Below are positions 41,412-49,962 of a stretch of DNA of 64,000 nucleotides, in pieces. A program made the position numbers and the translations under genes. A model generated the notes under the pieces. It saw only the letters and a list, made by a program, of their open reading frames with translations. It was not told where the DNA came from and made no database searches. How positions within the stretch are numbered: the stretch's first letter is position 1; each line of letters opens with the position of its first letter. The DNA comes from Nitrospirae bacterium GWF2_44_13 (GTDB taxonomy: Bacteria > Nitrospirota > Thermodesulfovibrionia > Thermodesulfovibrionales > UBA1546): NCBI GenBank assembly GCA_001805105.1, contig MHEE01000015.1:62001-126000 (forward strand). The letters are read 5' to 3'.

Positions 41412-42038
41412 ATGAAAATTGATACGCCCTCAATCGTAAAGCAGTACGAAGAAAATCGTAAAACTTATGAAAATTTGGCCGATTCAGTTCACTATTTATT
41501 ATCTAAACATATCACTGCGCGTGGAATAAAAACCCATTCGATTAGTTATAGGATAAAAGAAATCGGTTCTCTTCTAGATAAAATTAGAAGAAAGCGCATC
41601 GAAAACCCATTTAATCAAATCCATGATTTGGTAGGGGTTCGAGTTGTTTGTTTATTTCTGATAGACTTAGAAGCGATTCGGGAAGTTATAGAAGAAGAAT
41701 TCGAAGTGTTTGAAAAAGATGACAAAGTAAATGAAACAGAGTTAAATATTTTTGGTTACATGTCATTGCATTTGAAAGCAAAATTGAAGTCTTCGTTTGA
41801 ATCCCCATTCGGAGAAGACATAAAAAAGATACCCTTTGAAATACAAGTTAGGACAATAGCACAAGATGCATGGGCATCAATATCTCATTATCTGGATTAC
41901 AAAAAGGATGGTGCTATTCCTCTCCAGTTAAAGCGAGATTTTCACGCTCTAAGTGGTCTTTTTTATGTTGCGGACACACACTTTTCATTTATACGACAGG
42001 AACAATCAACTCTGTTTCTTAATGAAAATAAGAAATAA
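41412..42038 (+). CDS. Small alarmone synthetase (RelA/SpoT domain)
   Basis: This 208-residue single-domain protein has the RelA/SpoT synthetase fold without hydrolase or regulatory domains. Motifs: SISYRIKEIGSLLDKI (43-58), HDLVGVRVVCLF (71-82), GYMSLHLKA (115-123), EIQVRTIAQDAWASISHYLDYK (143-164). These hold the expected ATP- and GDP-binding residues, so it is probably active. Housekeeping small synthetases and toxic ones (toxSAS) share this fold. The coupling to a GrlR-like gene, high AT content and a VapBC pair next door favour a toxin- or defence-like module. The last 40 residues are helical. Confidence 0.86.
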   Translation: MKIDTPSIVKQYEENRKTYENLADSVHYLLSKHITARGIKTHSISYRIKEIGSLLDKIRRKRIENPFNQIHDLVGVRVVCLFLIDLEAIREVIEEEFEVFEKDDKVNETELNIFGYMSLHLKAKLKSSFESPFGEDIKKIPFEIQVRTIAQDAWASISHYLDYKKDGAIPLQLKRDFHALSGLFYVADTHFSFIRQEQSTLFLNENKK

Positions 42039-42202
42039 ATATTAAGAATATTGAATATCATGGACACACCCACATTTTTCGGAAACGCTAAGAAACTACA
42101 GTTTTCTACCTCGGACACTTCGCGCATGCGGATAAGAAAAGCGCCAACCATCTCGTTCTTTCGGGTCAACATATCCCAAGAAATGCTTTATTATTTTAAT
42201 GT

Positions 42203-42255
42203 TTGACGCCTCCACACTTCGCGTGTTATCATGTAGTCACAAGTGTAATCACAGG
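42203..42255 (+). promoter_or_regulatory. Promoter and candidate operator of the vapBC-type pair
   Basis: TTGACG (42203-42208) and TATCAT (42227-42232) are spaced by 18 bases. Directly downstream lies a direct repeat, TAGTCACAAG and TAATCACAGG (42234-42255), suitable as the binding site of the ribbon-helix-helix antitoxin. The start codon of the antitoxin is at 42264. Confidence 0.55.
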
Positions 42256-42263
42256 AGGCAGAT

Positions 42264-42512
42264 ATGATTAGAACGCAGATACAATTAACGGAAGAACAGG
42301 CAAAAAACTTAAAGAAAATTGCCACATCCCGTCATCTTTCAGTAGCAGAACTTATCAGACGTGCAGTTGATAACATAATAACAACAAATGTCATGGTTGA
42401 TGCAGATGAGAGGCGGAAGAGAGCCATCAATATAGTAGGCAAGTTCCATTCAGGCAAGCATGATATCTCCAGAGAACACGACAAATACCTTGCGGAAGCA
42501 TTTAGCGAATGA
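42264..42512 (+). CDS. Ribbon-helix-helix antitoxin
   Basis: An 82-residue protein with a CopG/RHH DNA-binding N-terminus (IRTQIQLTEEQAKNLKKIATSRHLSVAELIRRAVDNII) and a C-terminal tail that should wrap the toxin (HSGKHDISREHDKYLAEAFSE). It overlaps the PIN-domain gene by 4 bp (ATGA). Together they form a VapBC-type toxin-antitoxin pair. GGAGG lies 8 bases before the ATG. Confidence 0.9.
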   Translation: MIRTQIQLTEEQAKNLKKIATSRHLSVAELIRRAVDNIITTNVMVDADERRKRAINIVGKFHSGKHDISREHDKYLAEAFSE

Positions 42513-42907
42513 TAGTTTTTATTGACACATCAGCCTTTTTCGCCCTGCTTGACAGAGAAGATGCTAATAATAGAAAGGCAAAAACCATACTGGATAAAAT
42601 TCTTATTCCCCAAAACACCCTCATTACCAGCAACTATGTCTTAGTTGAAAGCTTTTCACTTTTACAACATCGCCTTGGGCTTCAGGCTGTGAGAGAATTC
42701 CACGAAGATATGCTGCCATTGATAAATATTGAATGGGTCAATAAATCAACTCATCAGTCCGGAGTTAGCGCACTTCTTGCCGCATCAAGGCGAAAACTAA
42801 GTCTCGTTGATTGCGTTAGTTTTGAGGTTATGCGTAATATGGGAATCAAGAAAGTTTTTACTTTTGACCCTCATTTTGAAGAGCAAGGCTTCGTAATTAT
42901 TTCTTAA
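42509..42907 (+). CDS. PIN-domain toxin (VapC-like)
   Basis: This 132-residue PIN-domain ribonuclease has the acidic active-site residues D6 (FIDTSAFFALL), E47 (NYVLVESFSLL), D101 (LSLVDCVSFEVM) and D120 (TFDPHFEEQGF). Its family (VapC/PIN) cleaves tRNA or rRNA and is kept inactive by the RHH protein encoded upstream. All catalytic residues are present, so it is likely to be active. Confidence 0.92.
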   Translation: MIVFIDTSAFFALLDREDANNRKAKTILDKILIPQNTLITSNYVLVESFSLLQHRLGLQAVREFHEDMLPLINIEWVNKSTHQSGVSALLAASRRKLSLVDCVSFEVMRNMGIKKVFTFDPHFEEQGFVIIS

Positions 42908-42918
42908 CTCTAAACTAT

Positions 42919-44145
42919 CTAACCCTTTTTCTCTGCCAGTCCAAACGCATCGTGTAGAACCCTGACAGCAAGTTCCGCATATTTGGCGTCTATAACGCAG
43001 GATACCTTTATCTCCGACGTGCTTATCATCATTATATTCACATTATGCTTTGCAAGCGTTTCAAATATCTGCGAGGCAACACCGGAATGAGTCCTCATGC
43101 CTACGCCGACAATGGATATCTTAGCAATATCCTCTTTCATGTCAACGCCCTTTGCGCTGAGTTCTTTGGCTATTCCTTCCGTCAGCTTCAATGCCTTTTT
43201 TGCGTCTGTCTTTGGAACCGTGAATGATATGTCTGCCGCTTTTCCGTCACTGCTCACATTCTGGACAATTATATCAACGACTATGCCGGCGTCCGCAATT
43301 CCCTTGAAAAGTCTTGCGGCTATACCCGGCTTATCAGGCACTCCCATTACAGTAATCTTTGCCTGGTTTTTGTCATAAGCAACTCCTGATACAACGACTT
43401 TCTCCATATCCTCATCCTCCTTGGTAACAAGCGTCCCCTGATTATCATTAAAACTTGACCTCACAACAACAGGCACTTCGTATTTCATGGCAAATTCAAC
43501 AGACCTCGTCTGAAGCACCTTTGCGCCGAGGCTTGCAAGCTCAAGCATCTCTTCATAGGAAATCTTGTCTAACTTTCTCGCCTCCGGAACAATATTGGGG
43601 TCTGTCGTATAAACACCGTCCACATCCGTGTATATCTCGCATAAGTCCGCATTCAGCGCCGAAGCTATCGCAACTGCGGAAAGGTCGGATCCTCCCCGCC
43701 CAAGCGTCGTAACATCAGAACCGCTTTCTGTTATACCCTGAAAGCCGGCCACAACAATTATATATCCTTCATCTAATGCCTTCTTTGCCCTTTCTCCGGC
43801 TATTTTTTCTATCTTTGCCTTTGTATGCACATCATCCGTTATTATCCCCATCTGCCTTCCGGTAAACGCCATTGCTTTATGGCCCAGCTCTTCTATTGCT
43901 ATGGCTGTAAGGGCGCAGGTAACTCGTTCCCCTGATGAAAGCATAAGATCCATCTCTCTTTCACTCGGAGCGGATGATACCTGATGGGCGAGATTTATCA
44001 GCTTGTCTGTTTCTCCAGCCATCGCAGAGACAACAACCGCAACTTTATGCCCTTCTTTGGCAGTCTTCACAACGCGCTTGGCAACAGCTTTTATCCTCTC
44101 AACATTAGCAACAGATGTCCCGCCGTACTTCTGGACAATAAGCAT
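42919..44145 (-). CDS. lysC: Aspartate kinase
   Basis: This 408-residue enzyme phosphorylates aspartate as the first step of the aspartate family. The kinase domain starts [19 protein letters not shown]; the [11 protein letters not shown] and [10 protein letters not shown] motifs follow. The C-terminus has two ACT domains ([22 protein letters not shown] and [19 protein letters not shown]), which give feedback control by lysine or threonine. Its ATG overlaps the stop of the upstream gene by one base (TAATG). Confidence 0.97.
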   Translation of the reverse strand: MLIVQKYGGTSVANVERIKAVAKRVVKTAKEGHKVAVVVSAMAGETDKLINLAHQVSSAPSEREMDLMLSSGERVTCALTAIAIEELGHKAMAFTGRQMGIITDDVHTKAKIEKIAGERAKKALDEGYIIVVAGFQGITESGSDVTTLGRGGSDLSAVAIASALNADLCEIYTDVDGVYTTDPNIVPEARKLDKISYEEMLELASLGAKVLQTRSVEFAMKYEVPVVVRSSFNDNQGTLVTKEDEDMEKVVVSGVAYDKNQAKITVMGVPDKPGIAARLFKGIADAGIVVDIIVQNVSSDGKAADISFTVPKTDAKKALKLTEGIAKELSAKGVDMKEDIAKISIVGVGMRTHSGVASQIFETLAKHNVNIMMISTSEIKVSCVIDAKYAELAVRVLHDAFGLAEKKG

Positions 44146-45359
44146 TATTTAACTCCTTTAATAAAATAATCCATCAGCTTATATCCCTCTTCAAAAACCA
44201 TTATATTTTTCCTTTTCAGGATTGATTCATCAAAAGCAGCGCCTTCATTCTTTTGCTTTTGTTTATTGTCATAGATAACAAACGGCACCGGTTCATCCGT
44301 ATGCGTCCTCAACTCTACCGGCGTAGGATGGTCAGGCATCAGCAGAATCCTGAATTCCTCAAATGATTTTATGCCCCGCATAACTGTGCCTACAACAAGC
44401 GCATCAAAATCCTCTATGGCCTTTATCTTGTTCTTATAGTTTCCTGAATGCCCTGCTTCATCAGGCGCCTCAACGTGTATGTACACAAAATCAACCTCTT
44501 TAAGCGCCGTCAACGCTGCCTCTGCCTTGCCGACATAATTAGTATCAAGCCAGCCCGTAACACCGGGCACCTGAAGTATCTCAAACCCGGCGTATATGCC
44601 AAGCCCTTTTGTAAGGTCAACAGCAGAAACCATTGCGCCTTCAACAGAATATTTCTCTCTGAATCTTGACAGCCCCGGTTTTTTCCCCTGTCCCCAGAGC
44701 CATATGCTGTTTGCAGGGTTTTTGCCCTTATTTATACGCTCTTTGTTTATGTAGTGGCTTTCAAGGACATCCACAGAATCAAGCATTAATTCTCTGAGAG
44801 TTTCCTCGCCTGAGCCAATCGGCAGATAGCCTGAAATATCCCTTCCTATTATGTCATGCGGCGGAGTGCATTCAGCATTTGACTTGCCATCTGACCATAC
44901 CATCAGATGCCTGTAACTTACGCCTCTGTAAAATTTTATCTGTGAGGTGCCGAGTCCTTTGTTTATATCATTGATGAGTATTCCCGCCTCTTCAGTTGAG
45001 ATATGGCCTCCGCTGTAATCCTCCATTACTGCCTGTGTCTTATCTTTATTAAACTTCAGAGTTATGAGATTGCACCTGTAAGCAACGTCAGTCTCTTTGA
45101 GCTCTACTCCGATGCTTGCTGCCTCAAGAGACGCCCTGCCCGTATAAAATTTTCTCGGGTCATAACCGAGCACGCTCAGATTAGCAACATCTGAACCGGG
45201 ATGAAAGCCCTCAGGGATTGTCCTGACCCTGCCGATTATTCCTTCGCAGGCAAGCTTGTCCATATTCGGGGTAAATGCCTCCTGCAGGGGGGTTTTACCG
45301 CCAAGCTCATTTAACGGCCTGTCTGCCATGCCGTCGCCTATGATTACAACGTATTTCAT
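44145..45359 (-). CDS. ApgM-type phosphoglycerate mutase-like, proposed homoserine kinase
   Basis: This 404-residue alkaline-phosphatase-superfamily protein resembles the archaeal-type cofactor-independent phosphoglycerate mutase ([33 protein letters not shown] at the start). In gene neighbourhoods with threonine synthase and homoserine dehydrogenase such proteins were named 'proposed homoserine kinase' (TIGR02535). Here it lies between thrC and lysC, and no thrB is visible. So it most likely supplies O-phosphohomoserine. The motif [15 protein letters not shown] and the C-terminal [14 protein letters not shown] are typical. Confidence 0.82.
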   Translation of the reverse strand: MKYVVIIGDGMADRPLNELGGKTPLQEAFTPNMDKLACEGIIGRVRTIPEGFHPGSDVANLSVLGYDPRKFYTGRASLEAASIGVELKETDVAYRCNLITLKFNKDKTQAVMEDYSGGHISTEEAGILINDINKGLGTSQIKFYRGVSYRHLMVWSDGKSNAECTPPHDIIGRDISGYLPIGSGEETLRELMLDSVDVLESHYINKERINKGKNPANSIWLWGQGKKPGLSRFREKYSVEGAMVSAVDLTKGLGIYAGFEILQVPGVTGWLDTNYVGKAEAALTALKEVDFVYIHVEAPDEAGHSGNYKNKIKAIEDFDALVVGTVMRGIKSFEEFRILLMPDHPTPVELRTHTDEPVPFVIYDNKQKQKNEGAAFDESILKRKNIMVFEEGYKLMDYFIKGVK

Positions 45360-45378
45360 CTGTGAATTTATTTGCTGT

Positions 45379-46476
45379 CTAAATTATCCTTTCTATTATC
45401 TTTTCTACTTCGCCTATATCTGCCTTAACCTTCAAGGGGTCTTTTGATACCCTGAATACCGTGTCCGGGTCTTTAAGCCCATGACCCGTAAGTGTGCACA
45501 CAACAGAATCTCCGGGCTTGAAATAGCCTTCTTTATGCAGCTTCATCACACCTGCCAGTGACGCGGCAGACGCAGGCTCGCAGAATATGCCTTCTGTTGA
45601 TGCGATAAGATTGTATGCCTTTAATATTTCTTCGTCTGTAACAGCCTCAATCCTTCCGCCTGATTCATCCCGTGCAGATGTTGCGCCTTTCCAGCTTGCA
45701 GGATTGCCGATTCTTATGGCTGTTGCTATTGTCTCAGGCCTTGCTATAGGATGTCCCTTAACAATAGGAGCAGCGCCTGCAGCCTGAAAACCAAGCATAA
45801 CCGGCAATGAAGAAATCTTACCTCGCCTGTGATATTCCTTGTAACCTTTCCAGTATGCGGTTATATTTCCAGCATTGCCGACGGGCAGCGCGTGATATTT
45901 CGGTGAAAAGCCAAGCTGGTCGCATACCTCAAAGGCGGCTGTCTTCTGCCCCTCCAGCCTGAATGGATTTATTGAGTTCACAAGCGTTATCGGGTATCTT
46001 TGCGCAAGCTCTTTTACTATGCTTAAGGCCTCGTCAAAATTTCCCTCTATCTGGATTACATGCGCGCCGTGAACGAGAGCCTGAGAAAGCTTGCCGAGGG
46101 CAATCTTCCCCTGCGGAATAAGCACTACCGACTTTATTCCCGCCCTTGCCGCGTAGGCAGCGGCAGAAGCTGATGTATTCCCTGTTGATGCGCACATTAC
46201 TGCTTTTGAACCGGCCTCAACAGCCTTTGATAATGCAAGAGTCATCCCCCTGTCTTTGAAAGAACCCGTGGGGTTAGCGCCCTCGCATTTAAAATAAATG
46301 TCAAGGCCAATGCCTCTTTTATTTATATTTGCAGCCTTTATGAGAGGAGTGTCTCCTTCATTAAGCGTAATAACAGGCGTTTCATTGCTTACCGGAAGAA
46401 ACTCTCTGTATTCTTCTACTATGCCTCTCCAATTATTTTTGGCCCTCTTCGGACTTTTACATTCTCCTATTTCCAT
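45379..46476 (-). CDS. thrC: Threonine synthase
   Basis: This 365-residue PLP enzyme converts O-phosphohomoserine to threonine. The PLP lysine is K74 ([11 protein letters not shown]), followed by [19 protein letters not shown] and the phosphate-binding [13 protein letters not shown]. Type and length match bacterial class I-like short ThrC. It is followed by the mutase-like gene and lysC, so the operon carries aspartate to threonine except for asd and hom. Confidence 0.95.
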   Translation of the reverse strand: MEIGECKSPKRAKNNWRGIVEEYREFLPVSNETPVITLNEGDTPLIKAANINKRGIGLDIYFKCEGANPTGSFKDRGMTLALSKAVEAGSKAVMCASTGNTSASAAAYAARAGIKSVVLIPQGKIALGKLSQALVHGAHVIQIEGNFDEALSIVKELAQRYPITLVNSINPFRLEGQKTAAFEVCDQLGFSPKYHALPVGNAGNITAYWKGYKEYHRRGKISSLPVMLGFQAAGAAPIVKGHPIARPETIATAIRIGNPASWKGATSARDESGGRIEAVTDEEILKAYNLIASTEGIFCEPASAASLAGVMKLHKEGYFKPGDSVVCTLTGHGLKDPDTVFRVSKDPLKVKADIGEVEKIIERII

Positions 46477-46488
46477 TAATTCTCCGTT

Positions 46489-46725
46489 TTACTCTATGAT
46501 GTCTCCCTCAACAAGCTCAACGTCTACTCCCTGCTCCCGCAGATATTTTATGCCTTTCTCAAGATTTTCCTCTTTCCCCTCAAGTTCAAGAACCATCTCG
46601 CCGACTGTCTCCGTAACTCTTGCCCTTCTGATATTAGGCATGACGTCATACTCCTTAGCCATTGTAAATATGACAGGCTCTTTTATAAGGCGTTGCGGAA
46701 ATGTCAGCTTAACCCGCTTTTTCAT
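46489..46725 (-). CDS. NIL-domain protein
   Basis: A 78-residue NIL domain (VKLTFPQRLIKEPVIFTMAKEYDVMPNIRRARVTE), an ACT-like fold known as ligand-binding domain in methionine ABC transporters. Stand-alone NIL proteins are linked to homocysteine synthesis in methanogens and anaerobes. It overlaps the MoaD-like gene by 4 bp (ATGA). In this operon it may sense or bind a sulfur amino acid. Confidence 0.88.
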   Translation of the reverse strand: MKKRVKLTFPQRLIKEPVIFTMAKEYDVMPNIRRARVTETVGEMVLELEGKEENLEKGIKYLREQGVDVELVEGDIIE

Positions 46726-47012
46726 ATAACCTCCTGTGAATTCCCGCCTGCAATCGCAGGCACTATGGAAACCTCATCGCCGTCTTTGACCACTGTTGCT
46801 TCTGCCTGTAGAAATCTGATATCTTCCTCATTTACATAGATGTTGACAAATCTCCGTATCTTGCCGCCTTCGGATATCCTTTCGCCTATGCCGGGAAATT
46901 TTTTCTCCAATTCGTTGACAAGATTTATTATTGTGCCGGGCGTTCCTTCAACCTCTTCCTTGCCCTGCGTTAATCTTTGCAGCGGAGTCGGAATTCTAAC
47001 TTTTACAGCCAT
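46722..47012 (-). CDS. MoaD/ThiS-like sulfur carrier with C-terminal extension
   Basis: This 96-residue ubiquitin-like protein (VKVRIPTPLQRLTQGKEEVE and VNIYVNEEDIRFLQAEATVVKDGDEVSIVPAIAGG) belongs to the MoaD/ThiS/CysO group. The GG is at 89-90 and is followed by six residues (NSQEVI). Such a tail must be removed before the C-terminal glycine can be activated to a thiocarboxylate; a JAMM protease gene is found 1.3 kb away in the same operon. The neighbours point to a sulfur donor for cysteine or homocysteine, as in CysO/CysM/Mec of mycobacteria and HcyS of Wolinella. Confidence 0.88.
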   Translation of the reverse strand: MAVKVRIPTPLQRLTQGKEEVEGTPGTIINLVNELEKKFPGIGERISEGGKIRRFVNIYVNEEDIRFLQAEATVVKDGDEVSIVPAIAGGNSQEVI

Positions 47013-47044
47013 ATCTTCACCTCCAAGTTAATTAATTTGATTTT

Positions 47045-48280
47045 TTATTTTTGAATTTTTTTTAGTATTTCCTCAAATGCCGCAAGATTGGGCTTTATGT
47101 AATGCACCTCTGTAGTTTGTCCTGTAAGCGCCTCCTGCGTCTTAAGCCCGTTGCCCGTAATGCAGATAACAGTAATTTCATCCCTGCCTATCTTTCCTGA
47201 CTCAATCAGTTTCTTTGTGCACGCAACAGTAACGCCTCCTGCTGTCTCGGCAAAAATGCCCTCGGTTTTTGCAAGAAGTTTTATCCCGTCTATTATCTCC
47301 TTATCAGAGACATCTTCACCGTATCCGCCTGTCTCTCTTACAACCTGACACGCATAAAACCCGTCTGCCGGGTTGCCTATTGCAAGAGACTTCGCAATCG
47401 TATCGGGTTTCACAGGCCTTATTACGTCTGTGCCCTGCTTTATGGCAGCGACTATCGGAGAACACCCGGTTGCCTGTGCGGCAAAAACCTTTGTATCAAG
47501 TTTTTTTAATATCCCGATCTTTTTAAATTCTTTGAATGACTTCCACACCTTTGTCAATAATGAACCGCTCGCGCACGGCACAACCACATTATCCGGCGCC
47601 TTCCAGTCTAACTGCTCTATAATCTCAAAACCCTGTGTCTTTGAGCCTTCAGCATAGAACGGCCTGATATTTATATTTACAAACGCCCATTTGTATTTAT
47701 TGGCAATCTCGCTGCAGAGCCTGTTAACCTCATCGTAATTTCCGTCAACTGCCACCAGATTCGGCTCATACACCAGTGATGCGACAATCTTGCTCGCCTC
47801 AAGATTTGCGGGTATAAAAACAAACCTCTTGAACCCTGCCTTGGCGCCGTGCGCGGACACGGAATGCGCGAGATTCCCCGTAGATGCGCAGGCAACCGTA
47901 TCAAATCCAAACTCTTTTGCCTTTGTGAGGGCAACTGCTACAACTCTGTCCTTGAACGACAGGGTCGGATGCGCAACGGTATCATCCTTTACGTATAATT
48001 CACTAACGCCGAGTTCTTTCGCAAGATTATCGGCTTTTATCAGAGGCGTAAACCCTGACTCCAGTCCCACCTGCGGCTCTCCGTCTATGGGAAGAAGCTC
48101 CTTATACCGCCAGAGATTTTCCCCTCTGCTCTTTATGTTCTTTTTCGTCAGTACTTTTTTTATTTTCTTGTAGTCATAGACAACTTCCAGCGGGCCGAAA
48201 CAGAATTCACAGACATATATAGGGTCAACAGGATATTCCCTGCCGCATTCTCTGCACTTAAGACCGCTTACATATCCCAT
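47045..48280 (-). CDS. Threonine synthase-like PLP enzyme with zinc ribbon
   Basis: This 411-residue PLP enzyme (fold type II) starts with a four-cysteine ribbon (C9, C12, C24, C27), then the PLP lysine K110 (HPTLSFKDRVV), CASTGNLAHSVSAHGA and CASGSLLTKVWKSF. It resembles the longer threonine synthase group. It is the second such enzyme in the operon and lies next to the MoaD-like, NIL and JAMM genes, so it may use a thiocarboxylate sulfur instead of water as nucleophile, giving homocysteine or cysteine. The start is the ATG at 48280, with GGGAGG at 5 bases. Confidence 0.85.
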   Translation of the reverse strand: MGYVSGLKCRECGREYPVDPIYVCEFCFGPLEVVYDYKKIKKVLTKKNIKSRGENLWRYKELLPIDGEPQVGLESGFTPLIKADNLAKELGVSELYVKDDTVAHPTLSFKDRVVAVALTKAKEFGFDTVACASTGNLAHSVSAHGAKAGFKRFVFIPANLEASKIVASLVYEPNLVAVDGNYDEVNRLCSEIANKYKWAFVNINIRPFYAEGSKTQGFEIIEQLDWKAPDNVVVPCASGSLLTKVWKSFKEFKKIGILKKLDTKVFAAQATGCSPIVAAIKQGTDVIRPVKPDTIAKSLAIGNPADGFYACQVVRETGGYGEDVSDKEIIDGIKLLAKTEGIFAETAGGVTVACTKKLIESGKIGRDEITVICITGNGLKTQEALTGQTTEVHYIKPNLAAFEEILKKIQK

Positions 48281-48364
48281 AAACACCTCCCGAAATCGTA
48301 TTGAAAAAGAAGTAGTATTTTACTCTAAAATGAAACAAAAATTAAAGAGAGCTTCCATGGTTGG

Positions 48365-48772
48365 CTATTTCACGGAAATCCGGACTTCCTTTACTGCGCC
48401 TTCCCTTATCAAAAACCCTTTTACAACAGGTTCCTGCTCCATAAGACTGACTATCACATAAACACAATCGTCATAAAATGCAAGGCTTACATCCTTTGCC
48501 GATGGATATGCAGGCGATGAAGGATGAGAATGGAATATTGCAAGCATTTTGTGGTTGTTCTCTCGCATGTTTTTTATGGCATTGATATGCTCTCTTGAAT
48601 CAAATTCGTAACTCACGGGAGACTTTTCAATATTAGACATTTTATAAACCTTAAAGGCCTCTTCTCCATTTCCCGCAAGAATGCCGCACGCCTCATTCGG
48701 ATGCGCTGCTCTGCAATGAGAAACCATCTCGTCAAAAATGTGCTGAGGAACTATCAAAGAATCGGCAATCAT
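48365..48772 (-). CDS. JAMM-family (Mec/HcyD-like) metalloprotease
   Basis: This 135-residue zinc protease has the JAMM motif: E27 (HPNEACGIL), H81 and H83 (IFHSHPSSP), S91 and D94 (PSAKDVSLA). Single-domain enzymes of this type (Mec in mycobacteria, HcyD in Wolinella) remove the residues after the GG of sulfur carriers such as CysO. The MoaD-like protein of this operon has precisely such a tail. The gene lies upstream of the second threonine-synthase-like gene on the same strand, 84 bases apart. Confidence 0.93.
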   Translation of the reverse strand: MIADSLIVPQHIFDEMVSHCRAAHPNEACGILAGNGEEAFKVYKMSNIEKSPVSYEFDSREHINAIKNMRENNHKMLAIFHSHPSSPAYPSAKDVSLAFYDDCVYVIVSLMEQEPVVKGFLIREGAVKEVRISVK

Positions 48773-48783
48773 ATCCTGTTTCG

Positions 48784-49083
48784 CTATATTTTTAACTTAT
48801 CGGCAGTAAGCAATTGCGCGCCGTGATGGACAGTTAACACCTCAACTTCGTTTCCCATAAAGCGATAGACTATTCTATAATTTCCAAGAATGACTTCTCT
48901 TATTTCCTGCTTGTTAATTTCAGGAACAACACGGCCTGAAAGAGGGAACATTTCAAGTCTGTCTACGGTTTCAAATGCCTGTATCGCGAATAATTGGGCG
49001 TATCGCATGGCATCACGGGCAATAAATTCACAGATAGAGTCCAGATCGTCAAGCGCCTGAGTAGTCCAGTTTACGACAGCCAT
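48784..49083 (-). CDS. RelE/ParE-family toxin
   Basis: This 99-residue protein has the ParE/RelE fold (WTTQALDDLDSICEFIARDAMRYAQLFAIQAFETVDRLEMFPLSGRVVPEI and EIREVILGNYRIVYRFMGNEVEVLTVHHGAQLL). The features match ParE-type toxins, which poison gyrase, or RelE-type mRNA endonucleases. The antitoxin gene overlaps it by 13 bases upstream. It lies 12 bases before the JAMM gene on the same strand. Confidence 0.9.
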   Translation of the reverse strand: MAVVNWTTQALDDLDSICEFIARDAMRYAQLFAIQAFETVDRLEMFPLSGRVVPEINKQEIREVILGNYRIVYRFMGNEVEVLTVHHGAQLLTADKLKI

Positions 49084-49262
49084 TTTTTCATGCGGTCTTT
49101 TGCTTCGATGTGAGAAATCTTTTGTCCCGAATCAGCCTGTTGAATTCCTTTTTCAACCTTATAGAGAAAATACAGTTTTTCAAGAGTATCCTCAAAAGTA
49201 ATGTCTTGAGGAAGTTCTTCAATAGCCTTCAAGACTTTCTCTTTGACGGTAGCCTCTGCCAT
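49071..49262 (-). CDS. Antitoxin partner of the RelE/ParE toxin
   Basis: A 63-residue acidic protein (MAEATVKEKVLKAIEELP then DITFEDTLEKLYFLYKVEKG). It resembles the short antitoxins found before RelE/ParE genes. The start at 49262 is chosen for GGAGGTG at 6 bases; the open frame extends further upstream without ribosome site. It overlaps the toxin gene by 13 bases. Confidence 0.82.
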   Translation of the reverse strand: MAEATVKEKVLKAIEELPQDITFEDTLEKLYFLYKVEKGIQQADSGQKISHIEAKDRMKKWLS

Positions 49263-49453
49263 ATTGACACCTCCACAACACTTATTAATCTCAGCTAATC
49301 TTATCATGAAACAAAGAATTGCCGCAATCGGCAAATAGATATTCTTCTTGACTGAATTATTAAATTGCCATAATGTATCACATAAGACGCAGGCGACATG
49401 AAAGATAATGTTAGCATCCAATAAGTTTGAAGAAGTGAAAGGTGGTGAGAAAA

Positions 49454-49897
49454 ATGGATTGGACTGAAGTACTAGGGATATTTGTCGGAATCATTACTAT
49501 AGTTGCTGCAATCTACGGCATAACACAGTTCATTGATTGGCGCATTGAAAGAAAAATACGCGAAGAGCCCTTTCTTCGAAAAATATCAGCATCACTTCAC
49601 CCAACCGTGATATTTGACGAAGGCGGATCAATACTTTATGACCAAGGTGCAATGCAGATAATCAATAAGATAGAAATCAATCGACAAAAAGATAAACATT
49701 CTCTTCCGGAGGAAATCGTAATTAATCCAAAACGACATCTTGCTCATGCACCGCTACTTCAAACACTTGAGAATGAGCTTATTGATATATCAGCGACAAG
49801 GGGCAAGGGCTTTGAGTGGCGATATCGCTTGGACTACCAAATGTATAATGATGTTTTTAATGATAAGCGTCGGTTTCGTTTAGAAGTACTGGTGTGA
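49454..49897 (+). CDS. Hypothetical membrane-anchored protein
   Basis: This 147-residue protein has one N-terminal membrane helix (VLGIFVGIITIVAAIYGITQFI) and a soluble, presumably cytoplasmic, domain of about 110 residues. I do not recognise the domain. GGTGG precedes the ATG; an upstream GTG at 49442 is possible. It is divergent from the TA pair and AT-rich, so it may be an accessory gene. Confidence 0.6.
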   Translation: MDWTEVLGIFVGIITIVAAIYGITQFIDWRIERKIREEPFLRKISASLHPTVIFDEGGSILYDQGAMQIINKIEINRQKDKHSLPEEIVINPKRHLAHAPLLQTLENELIDISATRGKGFEWRYRLDYQMYNDVFNDKRRFRLEVLV

Positions 49898-49962
49898 TTC
49901 TCAGTTCATCAATATCATGAGAAAACATAGTGAAAACATAGGGTCGCAACCAATTAGTCATA

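Noticed and set aside
42050-42180. Possible transposase remnant between the alarmone synthetase and the antitoxin
   Set aside because: Short peptides in both strands did not resemble a transposase convincingly, and no terminal inverted repeats were seen.
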